From: Flavobacteriales bacterium
Lineage (GTDB): Bacteria; Bacteroidota; Bacteroidia; UBA10329
DNA length: 64,000 nucleotides
Reading direction: 5' to 3'
Assembly: GCA_016124845.1 (NCBI GenBank)
Contig: WGMW01000015.1
Span: forward strand, 179,909-243,908
The notes under the pieces are model-generated. The model saw only the letters and a program-made list of their open reading frames with translations. It was not told where the DNA came from and ran no database searches. Shown one piece after another: positions 8,979 to 18,413 of this stretch. Position numbers and translations under genes: made by a program. Each line of letters opens with the position of its first letter. The first letter of the stretch is position 1.

Positions 8979-11900
8979 ATGAGAACAACTTTATTGGCTT
9001 TTGCTTTTTCCGTGCTTGGCATCACGGCTTTTTCGCAATCAAACAATCTGAAATGGTCGCGGTCATTTTCCGACAGTCGCACGTTTATCGAGAACAAAGG
9101 ACAGTTCGATCATTTTTCTGATCAGCAGATTCTATTTGCTATTGACGAAGGCTCCGCCCAAGTGCTTTTTTACAAAAATGGCTATGAGATCCGTTTGGAA
9201 AGAAAGATCAAGAATGAGAATCGAAAAGATGGCGACCGATCGCAACCGAAGTATTTTCAACAGGTAGAGCGTATTCCGGTACGCTTCGTACATGCGGACG
9301 CAAACTTGAAAGTGGTTCCCTCGGAAAAGGCAGACCATTATTCGACCTATGCGATGCTCGATGCCAAACGAGCTCAGTACAGCATCAATGGAGTTTCGGG
9401 TTTTCAGAAACTCACCTACGAGAATATTTATCCGAACATCGACATGGTCTTCACCATCCACATGGACGGTGGTTTCAAATATGAACTTGTTCTGCATCCG
9501 GGAGCAGATGTCTCCGCATTCAAACTCAATTATCCTTCGGCATACAGACCGTTTATGAATGTGGGCGATGTGGTGGTGCCGACAACTTTCGGAGATATTG
9601 TGGATCATGCTCCAATCGCGTTTGAGAAGTCATCAGGCAGAAAAGTAATGGCCCGTTTCAAGGTTGATGACACTGCGGTAGGTTTTGAACTTGGTGATTA
9701 CAACTCGGACGAGGAACTGATCATCGACCCATGGGTGCAAACGCCATCATTCCCTAACTCTGGAGGGATCTGGGACATTGATGTGGACAATCAGGGTAAC
9801 GTTTATGTGTATGGTGGAGACACCCCGATGAAGTTGCAGAAATACGATGCTGCCGGTGCATTGCAATGGACGTACAATACACCATGGGATTCGGCCAACT
9901 ACTGGATCGGCACCATGATCACGGAGCCTAACACGGGAGATTGTTTCATCACGGCTTCAACCAACCCGGTGATCTCAAGAATATCTACCGCAGGATCACC
10001 GATCTGGACGGCTACAGGTGGTGCGTTTGACGAATACTGGAAACTGGCTCTGAACTGCGACAAAACCCAATTGATCCTTGGTGGAACGCAGCTTTCGCTC
10101 GGTGCGGGAGGGACACTTATTGAAGGCTACGGTTATGTGTTCGAGATCGATATGAACAACGGTTCCCAAGTAAACTCGGCCGAGATCGCGGCTACCAGTC
10201 CGGGTTTTGCATTGGTCAACAATCCCAATGAGGTTCGCGCGCTATGTTCCTCTCCCAACGGCAAGTTCTACTACATGACGCTTGATACGATCGGGGTGTT
10301 CGATGCGGGTCTGAACTTAGGTTATCAGGACAATCATGGTTACGATTTTTCTTATGCATGCGCAGGTTACGCTCCTACCAACTTGGGCATCAACGCCATG
10401 GCTGCAACTACAGATTATCTGTATACTCATAATGGCTCGGTGCTGGACAAAAGGAATATTGTGAACGGTTCAATAATCGCTTCAACACCAATTCCGAACG
10501 GGAGTACAAATTCAAATCTGGGCTTCAATTCCGTAGGTAACGGAGGATTGGAGATTGATAGTTGTGGAAACGTTTACGTGGGTTCCACAACGGGCGTTTA
10601 TAAATTCGATTCAGATCTGAATCAGTTGGGTTTTCAATCCACACAATCCCGTGTTTACGACCTTGCTGTGAACGGTGCAGGAGAGATCGTTGCTTGCGGC
10701 CAAGGCTTTGTGGCATCGTTGAACTTGGGACCGTGCGCCCGTCCAAAGGCGGTGTGTCTTAACTGTTTGGAACTGACTCCGGCAGGACCTTTCTGCCCAG
10801 AAGATCCGCAGGACACATTGATCGCAAATCCTTCCACCGGAACGTGGTCAGGACCGGGCATCATCGATGCTGCGTTGGGAATCTTCGATCCGGCCGTGGC
10901 CGATACGGGAACGCATGTGATTCATTTCACACCGGATGACCCATTGGTGTGCGGTGTCGATTCATTGATCATTGAGGTCAACTACTGTGTCGATCTGCAG
11001 GCGTGTGTCGATTCGTTGGGGAACATTTCCATCCCGAACGGAATTCCGCCATACACATGGTCAGAAACCATCGACACCATGGATTGCAGCGCCTGTTTCC
11101 CTGGCTTGCCTCCGTTCATTCAGCCATGTAGCACGCCACCGGGCTGTGCGGTTCAGACCACTGCTGTGGTTGAGTTCTCTAACGACCTTACGGTTGCTCC
11201 GACTGGAAACTGGCCTATTTATGTGGAGGATTCTGAGGGAAATACACTTCAGATCAATTCCATGGCCTCGCTTCCCGCCTGTGATGTAGGCTGTTTTATT
11301 GTGGCCAATCTGCCCGATACGGCAATTGCCTGTTTGGGAGACAGCGGTCAGGCAACCGTTCAGGTTACAGGAGCCATCGGAAACGTAACTTATTCTTGGA
11401 ACACCACTCCGGAACAGACAACGCAAACGGCCATCAACCTGCCTCCGGGAGCGTATTACACGGTCACCGTAACCGATGATAGCTCGTGCGTGGCCATGGA
11501 TTCTGTTTATGTGGTTGAGCATGAATGTGTGGGACCGATCGTTTGTGCAACACCGTTCGGTGATATGCAGGCCGATGGTGTCGGGCCTTTCGCGTGGTAC
11601 GAGTATGCGGATTCTACAGATTGCAGTGCGTGTGCTGTACTGCCCGGATTTCCGCCATGTACATTCCCTCCCGGCTGTGCGGTAACAGTTCAAGGCTATC
11701 AGCAATTTGCAACCGGAGACATGGCAACTCCTACCGGAAATTGGCCGGTTGCCGTAGTGGATGGTGCAGGGGATACGCTCATCATCAATGCGCTTGCCGA
11801 CCTTCCTGTTTGTACGCAATCCTGCTATCTGCAGGTCAGCGTTCCCGATACGGCATTCACGTGCTTCGGGCAGTCGGATGCGGAGGTGACCGCAACGGTC

Positions 11901-13259
11901 GGAGGTGCATTTGGAACCCCCACATATACATGGAATACAACGCCTGTACAATCATCGTCAACGGCTACGGGACTCGGAGTTGGCGTTTATGTCGTCACGG
12001 TTGTAGATGATAACGCATGCGAAGTATCAGACACTGTTGAGATTGTTCAGAATCCTCAAATAACGGTTCAGGTTTCGGGTACAGATTCTCTTTGCTTGGG
12101 TGTTACTGTTGGAAGTGCCACTGCTGCTGCTTCGGGCGGCTCCGGAAACTTCACCTATTCTTGGGACACGAACCCTGCCCAATCTACCGCTACCGCCAAT
12201 TCACTCTCGGTTGGAACTTACCAGGTTACAGCTACCGATGCAGCTGGTTGTACGAAAACAGGTTCTTGGACCATTGAAGAACGTCCATCGGTAACCGTAA
12301 CGGTCACTTCGGGCGGAGATGTCTGTCCTGATACGGAGGACGGAACGGCAACTGCCGATGCAACAAATGGAAGCGGACCTTACACTTATTCTTGGAATAC
12401 AACTCCGGCACAATCCGGTAGTAGCATTACCGGTCTTTCTCCGGGAGATTATCAGGTTACTGCCACCGATCAGGACGGTTGCCAAGGCAATGGAAACGTA
12501 ACCATCGGAGCCTTTGTGGTGGATGTTGTCAATGCCGGTCAAGACGTGGCCATTTGTCAAGGAGAGCAGGTAGTGCTTACAGCCCAAGGCTCGCAGAGCT
12601 ATTATTGGATATTTGAAGGTGGTGTGGATTCATCTTCAATTACCGTTTCTCCTCAAATGACAACGGTTTATTACGTTCAGGGAACCGATGCCAACGGATG
12701 CTTGACAACGGATGCGGTACAGGTAAATGTCACCTCTGTTCCTACACTCACTATTGAAGGAACAGATACGGTGCTTTGCGATGTAAGCGGACCGGTGCAG
12801 CTCGTAGCATTCCCCGGAGGTGGAACTTTCTCAGGAGATGGAATTACCGAGGATGGCGTCTTCGACCCGAAAGCTGCCGGAGATGGTGTGCATTCCATCG
12901 TTTACTCCTATCAGGTAACGGATAATTGTGTGGCGCATGTCTCTGCCAGCATCATTGTGGATGGCGACCTGTGCGATGTGGTCGTTCCAAGCATCATGAA
13001 CCCGAATTCAAGCTATCAGGGAACAAGAGATTTCTGTGGTAGCGTTCCGCAGAACAATGTTTTCAGCCTGCCTTGTTTGGAATGGTATCCGGGCAACCGC
13101 GTGCGCATCTTCGACCGTTGGGGCCGCAAGCTCTACGATCAGAAAGATTACCAACTGAAGCCGTGGGACGGTGGCAATCATAGCGCAGGCGTTTATTACT
13201 ACATCATCGAGTTCACGGATCAGAAACCGATAAAAGGATTCTTCCAATTGGTGAGATAA
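8979..13259 (+). CDS. Giant secreted adhesin-like protein with SprB-type repeats and type B T9SS sorting domain
   Basis: 1426 residues. Signal peptide 1-~20. Residues ~27-255 match the DUF7948-type N-terminal domain (FIENKGQFDHF ... IIDPWVQTPS). Next come a propeller-like region to about 590 and an Ig-like module with GTWSGPGI. Two copies of a Cys-rich module lie at about 670-780 and 848-962, and four SprB-like repeats (pattern YSWNTTPxQ ... VTDxxxC) at about 798-1174. A PKD/Ig-like segment follows, then the gliding-motility-associated type B C-terminal domain at ~1337-1426 (RVRIFDRWGRKLYDQ ... GVYYYIIEF). T9SS type B cargo of this kind are cell-surface adhesins or polymers. The gene stands alone between a terminator upstream and a lipoprotein gene 23 bp downstream. 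Confidence 0.93.
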   Translation: MRTTLLAFAFSVLGITAFSQSNNLKWSRSFSDSRTFIENKGQFDHFSDQQILFAIDEGSAQVLFYKNGYEIRLERKIKNENRKDGDRSQPKYFQQVERIPVRFVHADANLKVVPSEKADHYSTYAMLDAKRAQYSINGVSGFQKLTYENIYPNIDMVFTIHMDGGFKYELVLHPGADVSAFKLNYPSAYRPFMNVGDVVVPTTFGDIVDHAPIAFEKSSGRKVMARFKVDDTAVGFELGDYNSDEELIIDPWVQTPSFPNSGGIWDIDVDNQGNVYVYGGDTPMKLQKYDAAGALQWTYNTPWDSANYWIGTMITEPNTGDCFITASTNPVISRISTAGSPIWTATGGAFDEYWKLALNCDKTQLILGGTQLSLGAGGTLIEGYGYVFEIDMNNGSQVNSAEIAATSPGFALVNNPNEVRALCSSPNGKFYYMTLDTIGVFDAGLNLGYQDNHGYDFSYACAGYAPTNLGINAMAATTDYLYTHNGSVLDKRNIVNGSIIASTPIPNGSTNSNLGFNSVGNGGLEIDSCGNVYVGSTTGVYKFDSDLNQLGFQSTQSRVYDLAVNGAGEIVACGQGFVASLNLGPCARPKAVCLNCLELTPAGPFCPEDPQDTLIANPSTGTWSGPGIIDAALGIFDPAVADTGTHVIHFTPDDPLVCGVDSLIIEVNYCVDLQACVDSLGNISIPNGIPPYTWSETIDTMDCSACFPGLPPFIQPCSTPPGCAVQTTAVVEFSNDLTVAPTGNWPIYVEDSEGNTLQINSMASLPACDVGCFIVANLPDTAIACLGDSGQATVQVTGAIGNVTYSWNTTPEQTTQTAINLPPGAYYTVTVTDDSSCVAMDSVYVVEHECVGPIVCATPFGDMQADGVGPFAWYEYADSTDCSACAVLPGFPPCTFPPGCAVTVQGYQQFATGDMATPTGNWPVAVVDGAGDTLIINALADLPVCTQSCYLQVSVPDTAFTCFGQSDAEVTATVGGAFGTPTYTWNTTPVQSSSTATGLGVGVYVVTVVDDNACEVSDTVEIVQNPQITVQVSGTDSLCLGVTVGSATAAASGGSGNFTYSWDTNPAQSTATANSLSVGTYQVTATDAAGCTKTGSWTIEERPSVTVTVTSGGDVCPDTEDGTATADATNGSGPYTYSWNTTPAQSGSSITGLSPGDYQVTATDQDGCQGNGNVTIGAFVVDVVNAGQDVAICQGEQVVLTAQGSQSYYWIFEGGVDSSSITVSPQMTTVYYVQGTDANGCLTTDAVQVNVTSVPTLTIEGTDTVLCDVSGPVQLVAFPGGGTFSGDGITEDGVFDPKAAGDGVHSIVYSYQVTDNCVAHVSASIIVDGDLCDVVVPSIMNPNSSYQGTRDFCGSVPQNNVFSLPCLEWYPGNRVRIFDRWGRKLYDQKDYQLKPWDGGNHSAGVYYYIIEFTDQKPIKGFFQLVR

Positions 13260-13282
13260 TTTCACACAAAACAGCTATTGTC

Positions 13283-14257
13283 ATGAAACGATTACTGATA
13301 CTCACGCTTCCGTTTTTCACACTTTTTGTCGGAGGCTGCAAAAAGGACAAGGGGGAAGGACTTGTCACTTCGCCAGCAGCATTCTTTGCCCAGAATTTGG
13401 AAGATGCCAAGCAGGTCTTTACCATCGACCCGACCATTTATAACAGTCTTCAAGGAATGCAGGGAGTGTTGGTGCAGATATCACCGAATTCCTTTGTTGA
13501 TGGTCAGGGGAACTTGGTCACGGAGCAGGTGACGGTTGAGTTCATTGCATTGTTCGACAGAACATCGCTGTTCATGGTGGGAAAGAATACACAGGGAATG
13601 AGGTCTCCGGGCGTTGTGCAAACCATGGTTACCGGTGGAGAATATTACCTGAACGCCTTTTCCGAAAGTGGTCAGGTTTTTCTCAATCAGGATGTGGTTG
13701 TGAAAATGGCTACAGCGTATGGAGGTTCTGGAGAAACGGATATGCGAAAGTTTGACGGTGCTAATGATCTGAACGGAAATCCAATTTGGGAAATGGCGAT
13801 GGATAGCTTGATTCCGATCGATACAGTTACGGTTGATAGCATGGAAGGAGGAAATCTGGTCGGTTACGTTCCGGTATACTCGATCTTGGAAAACAATTGG
13901 GGTTGGACGAACATTGACCGATGGTCATCCGACCCACGCCCCAAAACGCATCTTTATGTGGAATTACCTGAAGGTTATGACAATACGAATTGCGAGGTCT
14001 ATCTGAGTTATGACGGAGAACCAAATGCCTTGGCAAGTTTTGATATTTGGGATGAGGAACGGGGCATGTTTACCGAACATTACGGACAGATACCCATTGG
14101 CCTGGAGTGTCATTTCATTGCCGTGACGGTGATCGATGGTGTGCTTCAGTACGCGATACAGGGCGCAACCATGCATGAGGATCACGTTGAGACCATCACC
14201 GGGTTTTCACCTACAACACAGGCTGAACTTGCGGATCTGATTGATGCATTGCCTTGA
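13283..14257 (+). CDS. Lipoprotein of unknown function
   Basis: 324 residues. Residues 1-19 form a lipoprotein signal with lipobox VGGC (Cys19), followed by KKDKGEG. There is no Asp at +2, so surface or outer-membrane placement is open. Residues ~55-140 (GVLVQISPNSFVDGQGNLV ... TGGEYYLNAFSESGQ) resemble the beta-rich module common at the N-terminus of Bacteroidota surface lipoproteins (ZU5-like), followed by an uncharacterised region. It lies 23 bp after the type B adhesin-like gene, so the two are probably co-transcribed; a partner role on the surface is inference. Confidence 0.75.
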   Translation: MKRLLILTLPFFTLFVGGCKKDKGEGLVTSPAAFFAQNLEDAKQVFTIDPTIYNSLQGMQGVLVQISPNSFVDGQGNLVTEQVTVEFIALFDRTSLFMVGKNTQGMRSPGVVQTMVTGGEYYLNAFSESGQVFLNQDVVVKMATAYGGSGETDMRKFDGANDLNGNPIWEMAMDSLIPIDTVTVDSMEGGNLVGYVPVYSILENNWGWTNIDRWSSDPRPKTHLYVELPEGYDNTNCEVYLSYDGEPNALASFDIWDEERGMFTEHYGQIPIGLECHFIAVTVIDGVLQYAIQGATMHEDHVETITGFSPTTQAELADLIDALP

Positions 14258-14265
14258 AAAAAGCA

Positions 14266-14293
14266 AAAGGCCGCAGCTTTCGCCACGGCCTTT
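14266..14293. terminator. Bidirectional hairpin between convergent genes
   Basis: AAAGGCCG (14266-14273) pairs with CGGCCTTT (14286-14293) across a 12-nt loop. A/T-rich flanks on both sides allow termination of the lipoprotein gene (+) and of the coiled-coil gene (-) that converge here. Confidence 0.65.
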
Positions 14294-14314
14294 CGCTCTT
14301 GCCAACCACCAACT

Positions 14315-15208
14315 TTACCTTAGCTTGATCTGAACCCGTCCCAAGCTTTTCTTGCCATTGCTTACTTCAAGTGTATAAGTTCCTCTTCTCAACTTTGTCT
14401 TTGGCGCAAATTCCATTTTCATTCTTTTTGCCGATACGAACTCACCTTCAACCATAGTCAGTGATGCGGTCAGGCTCTGGTCGTTCACCACTTCGGTGAT
14501 GCTGGCCGTGCCGTCTTTCTCTGTCAGTTCCGCTCCTTGCGGATCGATCACTTTCAGTGTCAAGTTCTGCGTCATGCTGGCCGGAAGGTCCACCTCCATT
14601 TTGAGCTCTTTTGTTCGCTTGGCTATTACGGTCAACCGGTCCTTTTTCTTGCCTTGCAAAGCTTCTACCAAAGCATTGTTTATTGCCACCTCCTGAAGAA
14701 CGCTCACGTGTTCGTTCAGTTTGGAGTTGTTGGCCGCAAGCTGTTCGTTCTCTGCTTTGATCCGCACATTTTCAGCTATCAGTTCCTGTAAGCTTTTGTC
14801 CATTCGAAGCATGTCTCTTTCAAGGTCGCCCAGCATGGCCTGCAGATCGACTTTTTCCTTTTTCAGACCTTCAACCTGTTTGGCTGTTGAGCGGTACTTC
14901 TTGTTCTCTTTTTCGAGTTTCTCAACCATGGCCAACTGCTCGTTGATCTTTCCACTCAACTCAGCATTTTCAGAACCCATTTTCGCCAACTCGGCTTTGA
15001 ATTTGGCCACCGACTTTTCCAGTCGAAGCTTTTCGCCCATCAGTTTTTCCTGCTGAATGCGTGTGTCGTTCAACACTTTGCTTAGATCCCAGTTCTGATT
15101 CTGAAGGATCAGCAATGCTGAAAGCGCTGTGAAGAAAAGGACAGTTGTAACGGCTGCAACCGCTTTGGGAGCCATTTTGCTTTTGGGGTTTTGGACTGTG
15201 GTTTCCAT
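14315..15208 (-). CDS. Single-pass membrane protein with long periplasmic coiled coil
   Basis: 297 residues. A cytoplasmic stub (METTVQNPKSKMAPK) precedes one membrane helix at about 17-36. Continuous heptads of Leu/Ile/Met with Lys/Glu/Gln follow at about 45-180 (LRLEKSVAKFKAELAKMG, KLEKENKKYRSTAKQVEGLK), then a C-terminal beta domain of about 100 residues (NLTLKVIDPQGAEL ... GTYTLEVSNGKKSLGRVQI). The layout suggests a periplasmic rod holding a small beta domain away from the inner membrane. No family name is recognised. It lies downstream of the histidine kinase gene on the same strand across a 97-bp gap, so it may be a separate unit. Confidence 0.72.
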   Translation of the reverse strand: METTVQNPKSKMAPKAVAAVTTVLFFTALSALLILQNQNWDLSKVLNDTRIQQEKLMGEKLRLEKSVAKFKAELAKMGSENAELSGKINEQLAMVEKLEKENKKYRSTAKQVEGLKKEKVDLQAMLGDLERDMLRMDKSLQELIAENVRIKAENEQLAANNSKLNEHVSVLQEVAINNALVEALQGKKKDRLTVIAKRTKELKMEVDLPASMTQNLTLKVIDPQGAELTEKDGTASITEVVNDQSLTASLTMVEGEFVSAKRMKMEFAPKTKLRRGTYTLEVSNGKKSLGRVQIKLR

Positions 15209-15305
15209 GACTTCTATTTTCTAATGTTTGACTTGTGTCTTTGTTTGTTGAAGCAAAGTTGACCCAAGCGTATTAGAAGCCCATGAAAGCCGAATTAAAA
15301 ACCGA

Positions 15306-16679
15306 TTAAAGGTTTTGGCGAGGAATACTGACGGTGAAAACCGAACCTTTTCCGAGTTCACTGACAACCTGAATGGTGCCTTTGTGGAGGTCGGTAATGC
15401 GTTTAACAAGAGAAAGACCGATACCGTGTCCATCGCGGTTCCGAATCGAATTGGAGCGGAAGAATGGTTCAAAAACCTGCTTTCTGTCTGCATCAGAAAT
15501 ACCAATCCCGCAGTCTGCAAACGTCAGTTTGATGGATTTCCCCTGAAGTCCCAGAGATACTTTCACTGTGTGATCGTCCGAGTATTTACAGCCATTCTCC
15601 ATCAGGTTCAGAACGAGTGTTTTCAAGAGAATATCGCTTCCCAAAACCTGTAATTCTTCAAGGTCCGTGATGGTTTGATCCAGATCGACCTCCACGGTAT
15701 AATCCTGTTTCATTTTGAGAAGGTCTGTTCGGGCTTCCCACAGGATATCATCCACCCGAACTGATTTGAAATTGGCTTCGGGAGCATCGGTTCCCGTTTG
15801 TGCCAAAAGTAGCAGACGGTTGGCGAGTTTGTTCAGTTTTTGAATGTCTTGAAGGACCGATTCAACCGCTGTTCGATAATCTTCTCCAGTTCGTTCCTTT
15901 AAAAGAACAACCTCCAACTGGCCTGAAATGGCCGTGAGCGGAGTGCGCATTTCGTGGCTCGCATTAGCAATGAAATTCCGTTGTGCGGCAAAAGCAGATT
16001 CTAATCGCGCCAGCATGGCGTTGAACGAAATGGCCAACTGAGCGATCTCGTCAGCACCGTTCCCTTCATTCACGCGCTTGCTCAAATTGCTGATGGAAAT
16101 ACCGGCAATTTCGGCCACCAATTGTTTGATTGGATTGAGCGCACGTTCCGCGTAAATGCGCCCGACAACAAAAAAGGCGACCATGCCCAAAACCAATACG
16201 ATCGCCAAAACCTGAGCAAGGTTTTGGATCTTCCTTCGACCGTAAATGTCAACGGCCGAAACGATGACCACAAATCGGTCATAACGATCAACGAAAAGGA
16301 AGGCCTCGGTTTCGCGCTTGTCCTTGGTCAGTTGGATGCTCTCTTCCAGCCGAACCTGATTGAGAAAGTCGTTGCTTGGTCGTTCAATTTCCAATCCTTC
16401 AGAACTGTAGATAAGGCTGTCTTTGAAGTTGAAAATGAGGATTTCCTCTTCGGGTAATCGCACGGGATTATCGCGTTCGATGATGTTCAGGAGATTTTCG
16501 TCCACTTCCTCTACCTGAATGAGCAGCTTGGCCATGTTCTCACCACGGCTCACCAAACGATGAGAAAATTCATCTTTTCGGTAATCTGAAGAAAGGAAAT
16601 AAATGGCCAACGAGGCGATGCCTAACACCAGCGAAGCCAGCAATCCGAATTGGAGCGTAAGCCTGTTGCGAAGACTCAT
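15306..16679 (-). CDS. Sensor histidine kinase of a two-component system
   Basis: 457 residues. TM1 lies at about 12-30, a periplasmic sensor at about 31-150, TM2 at about 153-173, HAMP at about 174-228, and HisKA with the phospho-acceptor His242 in ANASHEMRTPLTA. HATPase_c has the N box (LMENGCKYSDD), G1 (FADCGIGIS) and G2 (GHGIGLSLVKRI). It autophosphorylates and passes the phosphate to the response regulator encoded just upstream: the regulator stop and this ATG are 2 bp apart. Closest to the CusS/RprX-like group by layout. The signal sensed is unknown. Confidence 0.95.
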   Translation of the reverse strand: MSLRNRLTLQFGLLASLVLGIASLAIYFLSSDYRKDEFSHRLVSRGENMAKLLIQVEEVDENLLNIIERDNPVRLPEEEILIFNFKDSLIYSSEGLEIERPSNDFLNQVRLEESIQLTKDKRETEAFLFVDRYDRFVVIVSAVDIYGRRKIQNLAQVLAIVLVLGMVAFFVVGRIYAERALNPIKQLVAEIAGISISNLSKRVNEGNGADEIAQLAISFNAMLARLESAFAAQRNFIANASHEMRTPLTAISGQLEVVLLKERTGEDYRTAVESVLQDIQKLNKLANRLLLLAQTGTDAPEANFKSVRVDDILWEARTDLLKMKQDYTVEVDLDQTITDLEELQVLGSDILLKTLVLNLMENGCKYSDDHTVKVSLGLQGKSIKLTFADCGIGISDADRKQVFEPFFRSNSIRNRDGHGIGLSLVKRITDLHKGTIQVVSELGKGSVFTVSIPRQNL

Positions 16680-16681
16680 AC

Positions 16682-17356
16682 TTATGCTTGAAGCACGTAG
16701 CCGTGGCCGATGCGCGTCTGAATCAATTTCGTTTCAAAATCCTTATCTATCTTCTTGCGAAGCAGGTTCATGTACACATCCACCACATTGGTTCCCGTAT
16801 CGAAATGGATGTCCCAAACGCTGTCAGAGATCTGCACGCGAGAAAGCACGCGCTCGCGATTTCTCATCAAGTATTCGAGCAAGGAGAACTCTTTGGCCGT
16901 GAGCGGGATTTCTTTTCCACCGCGGTTTGCTTGCTTTTTGTCGAGGTCAAGTTCAAGGTCGTGGTAGATGATCTTGTTGCTTACTTCCGATGTTCCGGAA
17001 TTTCTTCGGCTCACCGAACGAATCCTTGCAAGAAGTTCTTTGAACTCGAACGGTTTCACCAAGTAATCGTCAGCGCCAGAATCCAATCCGCTCACCTTAT
17101 CCTCGGTGGTTCCGAGTGCGGTAAGCATCAGAATTGGTGTTGTAATGCCTTGCTTCCGAACTTCTTTGCAGAGTTCCAAACCGTTCATTCCCGGAATGAT
17201 CACATCGAAGATCATCAGGTCGAAGGTTTCCTTGGTGGCCAAGCGAAGTCCTAACTGTCCATCATAAGCCAGTTTTACTTCGTAATCGCTCTCTTCCAAA
17301 CCCTGAACGATGAACGCGGCCACCTTGGGTTCATCTTCTACTACAAGAATTCTCAT
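16682..17356 (-). CDS. OmpR-family response regulator
   Basis: 224 residues from the ATG at 17356; a TTG two codons upstream extends the frame but MRILVVEDEP is the usual beginning. The receiver domain (1-~115) has acidic residues at Glu7-Asp8, phospho-acceptor Asp51 (LMIFDVIIPG), the switch Thr in MLTALG and the Lys in LVKPF. The C-terminal winged helix of OmpR/PhoB type (EFSLLEYLMRNRERVLSR ... VDVYMNLLRKKID) binds DNA. It is the first gene of an operon with the histidine kinase. A perfect TAnnTTTG element lies 17 bp upstream at 17374-17381. Confidence 0.96.
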   Translation of the reverse strand: MRILVVEDEPKVAAFIVQGLEESDYEVKLAYDGQLGLRLATKETFDLMIFDVIIPGMNGLELCKEVRKQGITTPILMLTALGTTEDKVSGLDSGADDYLVKPFEFKELLARIRSVSRRNSGTSEVSNKIIYHDLELDLDKKQANRGGKEIPLTAKEFSLLEYLMRNRERVLSRVQISDSVWDIHFDTGTNVVDVYMNLLRKKIDKDFETKLIQTRIGHGYVLQA

Positions 17357-17373
17357 GCTCAAATTTCTCTCGA

Positions 17374-17381
17374 CAAAATTA
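17374..17381 (-). promoter_or_regulatory. Candidate -7 element for the response regulator/kinase operon
   Basis: On the minus strand this reads TAATTTTG, matching the Bacteroidota -7 consensus TAnnTTTG, and it ends 17 bp before the ATG. The -33 position has ATG instead of TTG at 19-bp spacing, so only half the promoter is convincing. Confidence 0.45.
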
Positions 17382-17427
17382 CTTCATCGCAAAGCCGTCA
17401 CATGAAAATACTATTAAGATCAGCTTA

Positions 17428-18348
17428 TCAGATCTTCCTTCCAGAAATGATGTAGTAGCTGAAGTGACTGCGGAACATGCCCATCAGCATGCCGCAGATG
17501 CAAGCCTTCAAATGTCCCCAACGTAACTGGTTCAGGCGGTCTCCGTTCCGGAATCTTTCCCAAAGAAATTTGGTGGTAACGGCAGGAACTTGTAAAGCGG
17601 TGGGTGCCACCCGCCAACTGGCATCTTCGATCGTTTCGATTCGAAGTCCGTTTTCTTTCAGGGAATTTTTAAAGGCATCAATGTGTGCAAAATCATTCAA
17701 AGCCCAGTTCTTGCAAACGACTTCGTAGATGCTTCTGAAAATTGGATTGAATTCCTCCTTCGGTTTGGTGATGAATCCGTCAACGATCACAAACCTGCCA
17801 TCGTGTTTCAAAGACTGGCTCAAACCTTTGATGAAGTTGGCTTTGTCTAATCCTTCGCCATAACAGAAGCTTTCTACGGCATAAGCAGCATCCAAGCTTT
17901 TTGTTGGGAACAGCGGATTGCTGATGTCGCTCAAATGCAATCGCGCGTTCTTCAATCCGCGGTTTTTGATCAGCGCATTTCCCATCTGAACTTGCCACGG
18001 AACAATGGTCAGTCCGTTGATCTCGCTGTAAGGAAATCGTTCTCCCAGACAGGCGGCCGTTGCACCCATGCCGCAACCAAAATCCCCGATCTGCCAATTG
18101 CCGAAATCAAGGAGTTGCAATCGGTCACCAACTTCCTGATTCATCTGCTCCAGCATTTTTTCGCGGCTGAAAAAGCCCGTTCTGCTGTTGCAGTAGCCGA
18201 AATGCATGTTGTAGTTCGGGCTCCATGCTTTGTAATCGGGACCAGAATCCTCGAAGTAGGCGCGGATGTGCTCGCGGCTTCCTTGTTTAAGATCCATGGT
18301 TTTTTCCTCGATATGAGGATGATTCAAAGGGATGGCTAACGTTTTCAT
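17428..18348 (-). CDS. Class I SAM-dependent methyltransferase, small-molecule type
   Basis: 306 residues. Motif I (IGDFGCGMGATAACLG, about 95-110) begins a Rossmann SAM-binding domain. Later motifs are visible around GLTIVPWQVQMG, AAYAVESFCYGEG and GRFVIVDGF. The length, the N-terminal helical lid (IRAYFEDSGPDYKAWSPNYNMHFGY) and the basic C-terminus resemble methyltransferases that act on prenyl chains, sterols or fatty acids (the UbiE/gamma-tocopherol/cyclopropane-synthase-like group). The substrate cannot be told from sequence. It lies downstream of a GbsR-type regulator and has, 25 bp before its ATG, a palindrome like the one in front of the regulator, so it is probably that regulator's target. 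Confidence 0.85.
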   Translation of the reverse strand: MKTLAIPLNHPHIEEKTMDLKQGSREHIRAYFEDSGPDYKAWSPNYNMHFGYCNSRTGFFSREKMLEQMNQEVGDRLQLLDFGNWQIGDFGCGMGATAACLGERFPYSEINGLTIVPWQVQMGNALIKNRGLKNARLHLSDISNPLFPTKSLDAAYAVESFCYGEGLDKANFIKGLSQSLKHDGRFVIVDGFITKPKEEFNPIFRSIYEVVCKNWALNDFAHIDAFKNSLKENGLRIETIEDASWRVAPTALQVPAVTTKFLWERFRNGDRLNQLRWGHLKACICGMLMGMFRSHFSYYIISGRKI

Positions 18349-18372
18349 GGTATTTGAATTTGGTTAATTCTA

Positions 18373-18396
18373 AACTTTCAGAAAAAATTGAAACAT
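18373..18396. promoter_or_regulatory. Operator-like half-degenerate palindrome before the methyltransferase gene
   Basis: AACTTTCA (18373-18380), an 8-bp A-rich spacer, then TGAAACAT. The core TTTCA-N8-TGAAA is identical in arms and spacing to the perfect palindrome at 18940-18963, and it lies 25 bp from the ATG against 26 bp there. Confidence 0.6.
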
Positions 18397-18413
18397 ATAA
18401 GGCAAAAAATATA

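Noticed and set aside
11061..11951. Open frame of 296 codons on the minus strand inside the type B adhesin-like gene
   Set aside because: It is rich in Arg, Cys, Ile and Gly with no domain pattern and lies wholly opposite a gene with clear domains; it is a codon-bias shadow of Cys/Thr-rich repeats.
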